Shown piece by piece: positions 15,580-24,753 of a stretch of DNA of 44,621 nt. Origin of the DNA: Pseudomonadota bacterium. Lineage in GTDB: Bacteria; Desulfobacterota; Desulfobulbia; Desulfobulbales; SURF-16. How positions within the stretch are numbered: the stretch's first letter is position 1; each line of letters begins with the position of its first letter. The stretch covers positions 1-44,621 of the forward strand of contig JAHJKA010000035.1 in NCBI GenBank assembly GCA_018822545.1, in the 5' to 3' direction. The notes beneath the pieces were generated by a model that worked only from the letters and a program-made list of their open reading frames with translations, searched no databases and was not told the origin of the DNA. The position numbers were made by a program, and so were the translations under genes.

Positions 15580-17805
15580 TCAGACCGATTCAAGGTCAAT
15601 ATCGTTGATAATTGGTTGCCGGTGGTCCCTGGCCAGAATTTCCATTTTTTCCAATTTGTCGATGGTGTAGGACATTCCAGCCGAGAGATCAAGGTGGTGG
15701 ACCTCGACCTTGATTCCGGTGGCGCTGAGGCATTCAAAGGCGTTGAACGCGGTGCTGTCAAGATCAAGATGCTCCTTGGTCATGATGGCAAAGTCGTTGC
15801 CGTAGGCCCTGAAAACCAGGGCATCTGGAAAGCTTGCCTGCAGTTCGGCGGCGCACTTTTTAAAAAGTACATTTCCCTTGGCCCAGCCGTGCTGCTTGTT
15901 GTATTCCGGCATATCCAGGAGGTGCAGCATGTGCAGGCAGGTATAATGATTCAGATCCAGGTTGTTGAGGATGATCTTCAAATAGTCTTCATTGTAAAGC
16001 CCTGTCAATTTGTCGTTAAAAAAGTAGGAGAACCTTTTTTTCTCTAAATTGCTTATGGGAAGCTGGCTGATGTTTGTTGAGATTTTGACATCGGCCAACA
16101 CCTTGATCGCAGCCTTTACTACTTCAGGATGAAATTGGCTGCCGCTGAAGGCCTTGAGCTCGGCCAAGGCTTCAGGAATCTCTTTTCTCGCTTTATAGAT
16201 ACGGTTGGTGGTCATGGCGTCAAAGGCATCACCAACCACCATGATTCTTGAGAGCAGGGGGATCTCTTCGCCCTGCAGGCCGTTGGGGTACCCTTTGCCG
16301 TCGTGTCGTTCGTGATGATGATGGATGATCACGGCTAATTCGTGGTACATCTCAATCTGGGAAAGCATCTCGTAACCGGCAAAGGCATGGAGTTTGATCA
16401 GGTCATAATCCAGACTGGTGAGCCTGCCAGGTTTGAGGAGAACGGAATCTGGCGTGGCAATCTTGCCAATGTCATGCAGGATGGCGGCTTTATAAAGTTT
16501 CTTTATCTGGTCGAACTCAAGGCCCATTTCCCGGGCAATTAACTGGCAATACTGGGCGACGCGCTGGGTGTGACCAGCCGTATAGGTATCCCGTTGCTCA
16601 ATCATGTCGACAAAGGAGAAGATTGTCTCTTCGTAATTGGCCGTGCGTTCGGCGGTGAGCGTGAGCACCGACCCTCTTTGCCTGAAGGAATCAATGGCAA
16701 AACCGATATCGCCTGCCAATTCGTTCAGCATATCTTTTTCTTCCGGCTCAAAGCCTTCCCTGCGCCAGGTGTAGATGGTTAGGGCGCCGAGGGGTTGTGC
16801 CGACTGGTGAGCGCGCAGGGGGAGGCTGATGACATACTGAAACCCTGTCATCTCTTCTGGATTGCGCCAAGGGGTTGTGTCCGGCCTTTTGGGGTCGTGT
16901 TCGCGGATTACGGTGAGATTGTCCCTGATGCATTGGGCCGTGGGGCTCTGGTAAAAGGGATCTTCATCATCATTCACCTTATAGGGCGGGTCAACAAGGG
17001 GTTTGCCGACAATCTCAGAGGTCTGCACCGTTTGGATCTCGTCCTTTTCCAGAAGACCGATCCAGCTGAAACCATAATGGCCGTGTTGTCCGAACCGGTT
17101 GCAGGCGCTTTCCAACAGACTTGCAACGTTTGGTGAGGTAATGAGCAGCTTGTTGATGTGGGCAACTGTATCTAAAATTTCGCGAAGATAGCGTTCCTGA
17201 TCCAGGAGGTGGCCTATTCTGTCCGTGCGTTGGGCCACCATGGTCTCAAGGGTGCGGTTGAAATGCTCCACCTTGGCCTTGTCTCGCTTCACCTTCTCCG
17301 TGAGCAACCCCACCGGTACGGTGATAAAAAAGAAAAAACCTATCCTCAGGGCAAAATCGGTCCACTCGATCTGCGAGAGCATGGGGAAAATGCTGATGCC
17401 GTAACAAAGGGCGGAAAAAATCGCGACCAGTAAACCAAAACCTAGACCGAAGTAAACGGTATGCAGGCAAATGAGCAGGTAATAGCCAAGAAAGAAGCTG
17501 TTTTCAAAATTTGTTTCAGCACGAACCAAGCTCGACAGAAAGATCATGTCGAGAAAAAGTGAGGTCAGGTAGACCTTTCTTAACAAGCTCGGCTTAAAAA
17601 AAATGACAAGATAGCAAAGCGTGCTGTAGATGGAAAAAGAGATGAGGGCCTTGGTCAGGATGGCCTCTTCCCGTGGGGAAAGCGGCACAATTAACAGCCA
17701 GGCAATACCCCCGGCGAGGCTGAAAACACGTAACAGGAGAAAGGTGAGATCCACCTCGTTGGTGGCCTCTAAAACCTTCTTTAACTGTGTGCGCCAAAAA
17801 ACCAT
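15580..17805 (-). CDS. Membrane GAF/HD-GYP protein with degenerate GGDEF tail
   Basis: A 741-residue cyclic-di-GMP signalling protein. About six membrane helices occupy residues 20-170, then a coiled coil, a GAF-like domain (about 215-365) and an HD-GYP phosphodiesterase domain (about 395-560). The HD-GYP domain is intact: AILHDIGKI, HHHHERHDGKGYPNGLQGEEIPLLSRIM, GDAFDAMTTNR. HD-GYP enzymes hydrolyse cyclic-di-GMP. The C-terminal 150 residues have the shape of a GGDEF domain (LTGLYNEDYLK, WAKGNVLFKKCAAEL) but the active-site loop reads YGNDF, so cyclase activity is unlikely; it may bind GTP or act structurally. ATG 17805 follows AGGA by 6 bases; an in-frame TTG at 17811 is less likely. Confidence 0.88.
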   Translation of the reverse strand: MVFWRTQLKKVLEATNEVDLTFLLLRVFSLAGGIAWLLIVPLSPREEAILTKALISFSIYSTLCYLVIFFKPSLLRKVYLTSLFLDMIFLSSLVRAETNFENSFFLGYYLLICLHTVYFGLGFGLLVAIFSALCYGISIFPMLSQIEWTDFALRIGFFFFITVPVGLLTEKVKRDKAKVEHFNRTLETMVAQRTDRIGHLLDQERYLREILDTVAHINKLLITSPNVASLLESACNRFGQHGHYGFSWIGLLEKDEIQTVQTSEIVGKPLVDPPYKVNDDEDPFYQSPTAQCIRDNLTVIREHDPKRPDTTPWRNPEEMTGFQYVISLPLRAHQSAQPLGALTIYTWRREGFEPEEKDMLNELAGDIGFAIDSFRQRGSVLTLTAERTANYEETIFSFVDMIEQRDTYTAGHTQRVAQYCQLIAREMGLEFDQIKKLYKAAILHDIGKIATPDSVLLKPGRLTSLDYDLIKLHAFAGYEMLSQIEMYHELAVIIHHHHERHDGKGYPNGLQGEEIPLLSRIMVVGDAFDAMTTNRIYKARKEIPEALAELKAFSGSQFHPEVVKAAIKVLADVKISTNISQLPISNLEKKRFSYFFNDKLTGLYNEDYLKIILNNLDLNHYTCLHMLHLLDMPEYNKQHGWAKGNVLFKKCAAELQASFPDALVFRAYGNDFAIMTKEHLDLDSTAFNAFECLSATGIKVEVHHLDLSAGMSYTIDKLEKMEILARDHRQPIINDIDLESV

Positions 17806-18038
17806 AATCAATCCTGAAAGGGATGATGGGTAGCCCGTGTGCAGGGTAGGGGCAAGACAATTGTATTGCCATTGCCGGCAAACTTTACCTCCTGGCCCAG
17901 GGATTGGTCAACACCATCATAAAAACGAACATTGATTCATTCAATCACGGGTGAAATATTTTCTTCAGGATCTCTCCGGAATATGGTCGAAAAGAGCCCT
18001 GGCAACCTTAACCATGTAAGCAAAACCGCACGTTGAGT

Positions 18039-18779
18039 TTATGCAGTGAGATCTCTCGCTAAGAGCGCCAGCATCTTTTTCACATGGCTGCCTGGCCAAT
18101 AAAGGTGAGCGCAGGCCGGACAACGGCTGAATTCCTGGTAGTATTTCCGGGTTAAAGGTTCCAGGAGATGGTCGATCTCTTCCTTGGCGACTTGTTCAAG
18201 ATGGGTGTTGCACTCCAGGCAACGACTCAGGGGCTGCATCTGGCCATGGAGGTTAAGGAGATTGAGGACCTCGTGGAGTTGTTGCGGCGGGGCTGTGGCC
18301 CGGATAATCCGGCCGAAATGGATATTCTTGCGCATCAGCAAAGCGCGGTTTTTGCTGAGCAAGAGGCGTCCTTCTGCCTCGGCGCAGGCGGCCAGTTCGG
18401 TGTCATCCAAATCTGGATGACTGGCGGCGTCAAAACCGGCCATGCGCAACAGCCGGCCGAGTTTGCCGACATTGATATCCACCAGAAAGTGGAGATGGGG
18501 CAAGGGGTGAGGGCGGAGAAAGCAGGGTTGCAGCACATCCCACGGGGGGGTGATCGGCCAGATGTCGATATGGCAGGAGGTGTTGATGAGATAGTGAAAA
18601 GCCACCTCGCGGCCGTCCACCAGCAGCCGGCCCACCTCGGTATGGGGAAGGCCAAAGGATTCCACCACATCCTTGATGGAGGCGGTGCGCGTAGCGGCCA
18701 GCTTGAGCTGGGGCTGGTGTCGCCACTGGCGACGCAGCAGGCTGGCGAGATCATCGTGGAAGTTGACGGTAATGGCCAT
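18039..18779 (-). CDS. Mut7-C RNase-domain protein with ubiquitin-like N-terminus
   Basis: A 246-residue protein. Residues 1-80 look like the beta-grasp (ubiquitin/ThiS-like) domain often fused in front of Mut7-C. Residues about 92-240 are a Mut7-C (PIN-fold) domain: FLVDINVGKLGRLLRMAGFDA carries the first acidic residue, LLLSKNRALLMR follows, and a CLECN...CPAC zinc ribbon ends the protein. Mut7-C domains are predicted RNases of the PIN superfamily; the bacterial targets are unknown. There is no clear ribosome-binding site before ATG 18779. It stands alone, with 227 bp on one side and 648 bp on the other. Confidence 0.85.
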   Translation of the reverse strand: MAITVNFHDDLASLLRRQWRHQPQLKLAATRTASIKDVVESFGLPHTEVGRLLVDGREVAFHYLINTSCHIDIWPITPPWDVLQPCFLRPHPLPHLHFLVDINVGKLGRLLRMAGFDAASHPDLDDTELAACAEAEGRLLLSKNRALLMRKNIHFGRIIRATAPPQQLHEVLNLLNLHGQMQPLSRCLECNTHLEQVAKEEIDHLLEPLTRKYYQEFSRCPACAHLYWPGSHVKKMLALLARDLTA

Positions 18780-19021
18780 TTAAGTGCGGAAAGATGGGTT
18801 CAGTGCAAAAAAGGGCTCAATCTGACGTGGGCTATTGGTCAACCCCACCAGCCCGGAGATGCCCCGTTGATAAATCGCGTTACCATTTATTATCCAAAAT
18901 CAGGTGTTTTTTGCAACAACCGTGTTGGACTTACGCTTTGCATGCCGAGTATATAATGGCTGAGGAATGTTCCAGTAAGGATTGGATGCGGGCAGTTACT
19001 GTCCCGAGCTTTTATAAAATG

Positions 19022-19041
19022 TGGTGTAATGCCCAACTTTT
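19022..19041 (+). repeat. 20-bp direct repeat, copy 1, forming a weak terminator
   Basis: TGGTGTAATGCCCAACTTTT is repeated exactly 53 bp later. In this copy the following bases let CCCAA pair with TTGGG before six T residues, so it may act as a weak rightward terminator. Confidence 0.6.
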
Positions 19042-19074
19042 TTGGGTTTTTTAGCCGACTTGATTCTGGAAACA

Positions 19075-19094
19075 TGGTGTAATGCCCAACTTTT
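19075..19094 (+). repeat. 20-bp direct repeat, copy 2
   Basis: Perfect match to 19022-19041, and both copies are followed by GGGTTT with a 1-2 base difference. The terminator-like hairpin is weaker here. Confidence 0.6.
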
Positions 19095-19427
19095 AGGGTT
19101 TGCCCCGGGCGAATCCTGTCAACGTCTCGTCCTCTCCAATCCAACCTTTTGAAAACACAGAGTATATTTTTTAGGAAGCCTGGGTGGCATATTTGTTGCG
19201 AGATATGAAGAGGGATCATAAGAAAATGGTGAAAAAACCATGGAATGTGCACATGCTTGCCCTTTACTGCCGCCAAGTATCGTTTGTCTCATCCCCAAGG
19301 CTCTGTGCCGGGCTGGTTCTGGCCATGGGATTGGGCCTAGATCTTGTTGGTGAGCGGACAGTATTTTTCGCTCTGGATACTGATTGGCAGATAAGGACAA
19401 CCGCGCAGGCCGGCAGGGAGAAAAGAA

Positions 19428-20447
19428 ATGGAAAAGAATCTACCCCGCAACTTTTTGCAAACGGACGTTGAGAAGACCATCAAGAATACCGTCCTGGCCT
19501 GCATGCGAGACTCGGCGCCGGATGGCGATCTTCTTGACTGTCTGCGTCTTCTGGTGCAGCAGGAAGGCCGTGCTGCTTGCACGATTATCCTGGAGGTGCT
19601 CATGCACCGCAATTTTTGCCAAGAGGAAGCGGCGCACTATTGGCAGGATATCGTTGCCCACCACCGGATGATGTCTGTTGCTCTTGGCAGGGTCGTGGGC
19701 CTTTCTGTGGCGGTGTGTGATTATTTTTCGCTGCAGGAAAAAGGCGTGCGCGTTGCCAAGCTGATCGATGTTCATAAATTTGAGGCCATGTACATGGAGC
19801 GGCAGTTTGATTCTCTTACCGGCCTCTATAATAAGCAGACCATGGAGTCGGCCCTTAGTCAGGAATTCAGCCGGGCTGAACGTCACCAGCGTCGGCTTTC
19901 CATCCTGTTTCTTGATCTCGACTCATTTAAGAAAATCAACGATAGCCATGGTCATCTGGCCGGTGACAAGATGATGCAGCATGTCGGCAGAATTCTTGTT
20001 GAGAATAAACGCGCTGTGGACATTGCCGCCCGGTTCGGTGGCGACGAATTTGTTTTGGTGCTGCCGGATACCGATAAAGGCGAGGCCCTTGGGTTGGCCG
20101 AGAGAATCCGCAAGGAAATCAGTCGTGAAACCATGGTGGTGGAAAAAAGGGAGGTGTGCTTGACGGTGAGCGGTGGCATCGCCACCTACCCCGATGATGC
20201 CCGGAACTGTGAGGATGTCTTCCGCTGTGCTGACAAGGCCCTCTACCGGGCTAAGCATCTCGGTAAAAATATCGTTCTGGCCCACGGGCAGAAAATCTGC
20301 CGCTGCAAGCGACTAAAGAGCATGATACCAGGCCCCCTGGCCGAGATGATTCCGGACGCCTTTTCCTCAGCGCTCTCTCCGAGTGGGGCCATAAGCTGCC
20401 TCGCCACTCAGGAAAAAAATCCTGAGATATTTGCCCAGGCCCAATAA
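19428..20447 (+). CDS. Diguanylate cyclase (GGDEF)
   Basis: A 339-residue enzyme making cyclic-di-GMP from two GTP. The GGDEF domain spans about residues 125-290: DSLTGLYNKQTMES, LFLDLDSFKKINDSHGH, RFGGDEFVLVLP (active site intact), and DKALYRAKHLGKN. A product-inhibition I-site RxxD (RAVD) lies five residues before GGDEF, so feedback control is expected. The N-terminal 125 residues are helical and soluble and I do not recognise them; they are probably a sensory or dimerisation region. The 45-residue C-terminal tail after the domain is Cys- and Pro-rich. ATG 19428 is preceded by GGGAGAAAAG. It is opposed in function by the HD-GYP enzyme 2 kb away. Confidence 0.9.
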   Translation: MEKNLPRNFLQTDVEKTIKNTVLACMRDSAPDGDLLDCLRLLVQQEGRAACTIILEVLMHRNFCQEEAAHYWQDIVAHHRMMSVALGRVVGLSVAVCDYFSLQEKGVRVAKLIDVHKFEAMYMERQFDSLTGLYNKQTMESALSQEFSRAERHQRRLSILFLDLDSFKKINDSHGHLAGDKMMQHVGRILVENKRAVDIAARFGGDEFVLVLPDTDKGEALGLAERIRKEISRETMVVEKREVCLTVSGGIATYPDDARNCEDVFRCADKALYRAKHLGKNIVLAHGQKICRCKRLKSMIPGPLAEMIPDAFSSALSPSGAISCLATQEKNPEIFAQAQ

Positions 20448-20593
20448 TGGCGAGCCATCGATACCCTGCCGAGTTCAGTCAAGGCGCGATGATGGGGCAT
20501 ATTATAAATTGGCCGGTGTTCAGCCGGGCCACTTCGTTTCGCAGCAACGCGTATCTGCCTTAACATAGCTGGTCGTCCTTCATGTCGCGCCGT

Positions 20594-23023
20594 CTAGCGC
20601 TTTTTGTCCTTGTTGCCTTTTTCTTTCCCTTCCTTATCAAAATCCTGGAGGGTCTTGGCAAAGCCAAGGAGGGTGGCTTCCACCCGGCCGTTGATGGAGT
20701 TTTTTGGATATTTGCCTTTGTTATTCCGTTCCCCGGCCGTCATACCGGTGAGAAGCTCGACGGCTTCGTCCACCGTATTCACTGCCGTCACCGTGAATAT
20801 GCCCTGGGCCATGGCATCAACCACTTCTTTTTTAAGCATCAGGTGGCGGACATTACTGGCCGGGATGATGACACCCTGGTCGCCGGTGAGCCCCCGGTTC
20901 TCGCAGAGGTCGAAAAAGCCCTCAATCTTTTCGTTGACCCCGCCGATGGCCTGCACTTCGCCCTTCTGGCTCACCGAGCCGGTGATGGCCAAAGATTGCT
21001 TGATGGGTACATCGGCCAAGGAGGAGAGCAGGGTGCAGAGCTCGGCACAGGAAGCGCTATCGCCCTCCACGCCGCCGTAGGATTGTTCAAAGACCAGGCT
21101 GGCCTGCAGACTCAAGGGAATGGAGCGGGCAAAGCGGCTGCTTAAAAATGAGGAGAGGATAAGAACCCCCTTGGAGTGGATGGGGCCGCCCAGTTCCACC
21201 TCGCGCTCAATATCAATAATCTTACCCTTGCCGGGCCTGGTCAGGGCGGTGATTCGGGTGGGGCAGCCAAAGGAGTCGCGGCCGAGGACGAGGACAGACA
21301 GGCCGTTGATCTGACCGGCCTTGGCGCCGACCGTGTCGATATGGCGGATGCCGTGCTCCATGGCCTCAAAGAAACGGTCCTTGATCCGGCCGCCCCGTCT
21401 CTTGGCGGCCGTAAGGGCTCTTTCCACGTCGCTGGCATCAATGGTTTTTTTGTTGTCTTTTTTGGCCAGATAGTCGGCCTCCTGCATCAGGTCGGCAAAA
21501 TCGCGGATGCGCAGCGATAACTTCTCCCTGTCGCCGGACTCGCGGGTGGCCTGCTCAATGAGGCGGGCCACGGCGGTCCGCTGCAGGGGCAGAAGACCTT
21601 TGTCTTTGGCCAGGCGGGCAATGAGGGTGGCGTAGAGATCCTGGCTCTCCTTGTTGCGCTTCATGTCGCTCTCAAAATCGGCCTGGACCTTAAACAGCGA
21701 GATAAACTCCGGATCATAGGCATTGAGCAGATAGTAGATCAGGGGTTCGCCGATGAGCACCACCTTGATATGGAGGTCGACGGGCTCAGGCTCCAGGGAT
21801 ACCGTACTCATCAAGCCCAGCAGCCGTTCCACCGGTTCAATATGGATCTTGCTGGCGCGCAGGGTGCGTTTCAGACCCTCATAGGCAAAGGGTTGCATGA
21901 GCAGCCTGCGGGCATCAAGGATGAGGTAACCGTTATTGGCCTGATGTAGGGCGCCGGGCTTGATCAGGGTGAAATTGGTGGTGAGCACGCCCATTCTGGC
22001 CTGATGTTCGATACGACCATGGAGGTTCTGGTAGGTGGGCAGGTCTTCATAGATCACCGGCGAGCCATGATTATTGTGATGGCTGATCAGGACATTGACC
22101 TCATACTGGTCAAAGGTGGGGCGCTGACCGCCGCCAATGGCAAGGATGAGGGGGTGTTTGTCTTCCTGATCATCGCCAAGGAAATCATCCACCCGCTCGG
22201 TGATATCTTCTTCAACGTCATCAAGATAGTGACCGAGTTTTTCGTTGTCCTTATACTTCTCCTTTAAGGTTTGAATGAGATGGGAGACCGACAGTTTGGC
22301 GGTTTCCTTTTTGAGACGGCGGCTCTCTTCTTCGCTCTCCCGCTTCCAGATACTGATCTGGTGAATAGCTTCCTGGAGGGTGGTCTGTAACCTCTCGATG
22401 GTCTCCTCGATCCTTTTTTGCATGGCTGCGGGTAATTTACGAAACTCTTCGAGGCTGAGGCTTTCGCCCTTGCCATCGGTGGGCGAGAAGCGAAAGCCCT
22501 GTTCCGTGCGCGACACGGCAATGGACTCGGCCTGGGCCTTTTTTTCCACCTCGTGGTAAAGGGCCTCGATTTTCTGGGCCAGCAGCTCATGAATGGCCTT
22601 ACGTCGCACCCGATAATCATCCCCTTCAAAGACAGCAGGGATGGTGGTCTTCAAGGTGTCAATGAGTTCATACATCTCACCCTTGAAGACCACGCCTTGG
22701 CTGGGGGGCAATTCCAGGGCCAGGGGTTTATGGTGCTGCCGGAAATTATGGACGTAGCACCAGTCGCTGGGGGTGAACTCCTTGGCGGCCTTGTCATGAA
22801 TAAAGGATTCCACCACGCTGTGGCGACCGGAGCCCTCCGGGCCGATGACAAAGAGGTTGAAGCCTTGCTGCTGCATGCCGATACCGAAATCAACCGCCTC
22901 AAGGGCCCGGTCTTGTCCGATGAAATGGGAAAGCTCCTCCACCTCTTGGGTGGTTTTAAAGGAAAAGCTGTCTGGGTCGCAGCGGTGATAGGCCTCTAGA
23001 GGGCTGATCTGGTGGATGGTCAT
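20594..23023 (-). CDS. Lon-family ATP-dependent protease (LonB/AAA_32 type)
   Basis: An 809-residue protease with an N-terminal ATPase part and a C-terminal S16 peptidase. The catalytic dyad is S656 (in EGDSASCAE) and K699 (in GGVNEKIEG), 43 residues apart as in E. coli Lon. The Walker A reads GPEGSGRHS at about residues 60-68, with Arg-His where Lys-Ser/Thr is usual; GxxGxGR variants are found in this bacterial LonB-like family. A long charged helical insert occupies about 140-260. The last 45 residues are Lys/Glu/Asn-rich. The start ATG overlaps the acyl-CoA synthetase stop by 4 bp, so it is translationally coupled as the last gene of the amino-acid catabolic operon. Confidence 0.9.
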   Translation of the reverse strand: MTIHQISPLEAYHRCDPDSFSFKTTQEVEELSHFIGQDRALEAVDFGIGMQQQGFNLFVIGPEGSGRHSVVESFIHDKAAKEFTPSDWCYVHNFRQHHKPLALELPPSQGVVFKGEMYELIDTLKTTIPAVFEGDDYRVRRKAIHELLAQKIEALYHEVEKKAQAESIAVSRTEQGFRFSPTDGKGESLSLEEFRKLPAAMQKRIEETIERLQTTLQEAIHQISIWKRESEEESRRLKKETAKLSVSHLIQTLKEKYKDNEKLGHYLDDVEEDITERVDDFLGDDQEDKHPLILAIGGGQRPTFDQYEVNVLISHHNNHGSPVIYEDLPTYQNLHGRIEHQARMGVLTTNFTLIKPGALHQANNGYLILDARRLLMQPFAYEGLKRTLRASKIHIEPVERLLGLMSTVSLEPEPVDLHIKVVLIGEPLIYYLLNAYDPEFISLFKVQADFESDMKRNKESQDLYATLIARLAKDKGLLPLQRTAVARLIEQATRESGDREKLSLRIRDFADLMQEADYLAKKDNKKTIDASDVERALTAAKRRGGRIKDRFFEAMEHGIRHIDTVGAKAGQINGLSVLVLGRDSFGCPTRITALTRPGKGKIIDIEREVELGGPIHSKGVLILSSFLSSRFARSIPLSLQASLVFEQSYGGVEGDSASCAELCTLLSSLADVPIKQSLAITGSVSQKGEVQAIGGVNEKIEGFFDLCENRGLTGDQGVIIPASNVRHLMLKKEVVDAMAQGIFTVTAVNTVDEAVELLTGMTAGERNNKGKYPKNSINGRVEATLLGFAKTLQDFDKEGKEKGNKDKKR

Positions 23024-24753
23024 GAATTCTCCTTATTTTGTAGTTGGGCAACAGCCTGTTCCCGCATCTTGAATTTTTGAATTTTACCGGTGACGGTGAG
23101 GGGAAATTCCTCTACCAGCCAGATATATTTTGGGATTTTGTAGTGGGCCAGCTTGTCGCGGCAATAGTCTTGTAACTCCTGGCACGACGGTGGTTCGCCG
23201 CCGCTATGGACGCTGATCCAGGCCATGATTTCTTCGCCCCAGTAGTCGTCCGGAACGCCGATCACCGCCACCTGGGCCACGGCAGGGTGGTTGAACAACA
23301 CCTCTTCGATCTCGGCTGGATAGATGTTTTCGCCGCCCCTGATGATCATGTCCTTTAAGCGGCCGGTGATGGCCACATAGCCCTCACTGTCCATGGTGCC
23401 AAGATCACCGGAGTGGAGCCAGCCCTGGTTGTCAATGGCCAGGGCCGTGGCCTCAGGGTCGTTATAGTAGCCCTTCATCACGTGGTAGCCGCGAAAACAG
23501 ATCTCCCCCACCTGGCCCACGGCAACAGTTTCGCCGGTGGCCACTTCAATGATCTTGACCTCCTGATGGGGGAGGTTGCGGCCCACGGTGAGGATGCGCT
23601 GGTCAAAGCTGTCGTCGCGGCGGGTGAGGTGGGTCAGCGGCGCGGCCTCGGTCTGGCCGTAGCCGATGATGATCTCCGGGCAATGCATGTCTTTCATCAC
23701 CCGTTTCATCAAGGGCGGCGGGCAGGGGGCGCCGGCCATGATGCCGGTGCGCAAGGAACTGATATCGGTGTTCTTGAAGTTTTGATGCTCGAGCTCGGCA
23801 ATGAACATGGTGGGCACGCCGTGGATGGCCGTGCATTTTTCCTGGGCAATGGCGGCCAGCACTTGGCCCGGCTCAAAGTGGTCGCAGGCAATGACCAGGC
23901 AGGCACCGCAGGACAGGCAGAGCAAAGTGGCCAGGACCGTGCCGAAACAATGGTAAAAGGGCACGGGTACGCAGAGCCGATCAGCCTCGTTAAAGCCCAT
24001 GATCCGGGCGGTGAACCAGGCATTGTTCAAGATATTATGGTGGCTCAGCATCACCGCCTTGGGATGGCCGGTGGTGCCGGAGGTGTACTGGATGTTGATC
24101 ACCTCATCAGGATGGAGGCTGTTGCTGCGCGACTCAAGCTCGGTCTGGCTGATGTTGTCTGCCTGGGCCAAAAGATCAATCCAGGAAAATAGGCCGGGCA
24201 GGGCGTCTTTGGCGCTGGCACTGCCAAGGGGATTGTAACAGATGACCCGGCGCAGGTGGGGCAGGTTGGTGTTGCCCAGATCGTCAACTACAGGTTGCTT
24301 TAATTCGGGCAGGAGTTCGGCCAGCATGGCCAGGTAATCGCTGCGGCGGAAGGTGGGGATGGTGAACAGGCCCTGGAGTTCTGACTGGCGCAGGGCATAG
24401 GCGAGCTCCGGCAGCCGGTAAGCTGGGTTGATATTGACCAGGATGACGCCGATGCGGGCACAGGCCAGCTGGATGAGGACCCACTCCAGATTATTGGTGG
24501 ACCAGATACCGATCCGCTCGCCCTTGTCATATCCCAGGGCCATGAGGCTGCGGGCCAGGATATCGACCTCCTGTGCCAGTTGGCCATAGCTGAGGCGTCT
24601 GCCCTGGGCCACGGCCACCACCGCTTCGTGGTCGCGAAAACGGCGGGCAATATCCTGGAAATGGGCCGGAATGGTGCGCTCAAGCAGAGGCACCTCGCCG
24701 CCGCTCTTTAGATAGCTGAGCGTTAGTTTCATCCTGCCGCCTTCAGCCTGCAT
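23020..24753 (-). CDS. AMP-forming acyl-CoA synthetase
   Basis: A 577-residue member of the ANL/AMP-binding superfamily, activating a carboxylic acid to acyl-AMP and then acyl-CoA. Signature motifs are YTSGTTGHPKAVMLSHHN (P-loop), GYGQTEAAPL, GWLHSGDLGTMDSEGY, GRLKDMIIRGGENIYPAEIEEVL and the catalytic Lys in TVTGKIQKFKMR. It looks like the medium/long-chain FadD-like group; substrate not determinable. Three in-frame ATGs (24762, 24753, 24732) follow an AGGAGG at 24766-24771; 24753 is chosen for its spacing, and the gene overlaps the end of the oxidoreductase beta gene. Upstream extension of the frame is a shadow. In context it may activate acids for, or recover CoA from products of, the oxidoreductase. 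Confidence 0.9.
   Translation of the reverse strand: MQAEGGRMKLTLSYLKSGGEVPLLERTIPAHFQDIARRFRDHEAVVAVAQGRRLSYGQLAQEVDILARSLMALGYDKGERIGIWSTNNLEWVLIQLACARIGVILVNINPAYRLPELAYALRQSELQGLFTIPTFRRSDYLAMLAELLPELKQPVVDDLGNTNLPHLRRVICYNPLGSASAKDALPGLFSWIDLLAQADNISQTELESRSNSLHPDEVINIQYTSGTTGHPKAVMLSHHNILNNAWFTARIMGFNEADRLCVPVPFYHCFGTVLATLLCLSCGACLVIACDHFEPGQVLAAIAQEKCTAIHGVPTMFIAELEHQNFKNTDISSLRTGIMAGAPCPPPLMKRVMKDMHCPEIIIGYGQTEAAPLTHLTRRDDSFDQRILTVGRNLPHQEVKIIEVATGETVAVGQVGEICFRGYHVMKGYYNDPEATALAIDNQGWLHSGDLGTMDSEGYVAITGRLKDMIIRGGENIYPAEIEEVLFNHPAVAQVAVIGVPDDYWGEEIMAWISVHSGGEPPSCQELQDYCRDKLAHYKIPKYIWLVEEFPLTVTGKIQKFKMREQAVAQLQNKENS

Larger units (their letters stand above)
18780..19427. other. 650-bp non-coding region with repeats and a possible small transcript
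   Basis: No gene is convincing. It contains a TATAAT box at 18952-18957, but the -35 spacing is poor (TTGGAC is 21 bp away). A hairpin, CGGGCAGT/ACTGTCCCG, sits at about 18988-19005 with a short T run after it. A 20-bp perfect direct repeat lies at 19022 and 19075. The right part should contain the diguanylate cyclase promoter. Confidence 0.5.

Noticed and set aside
18955..19053. 32-codon frame starting inside the TATAAT box
   Set aside because: No ribosome-binding site or conserved features; it spans the repeat copy and is likely chance.
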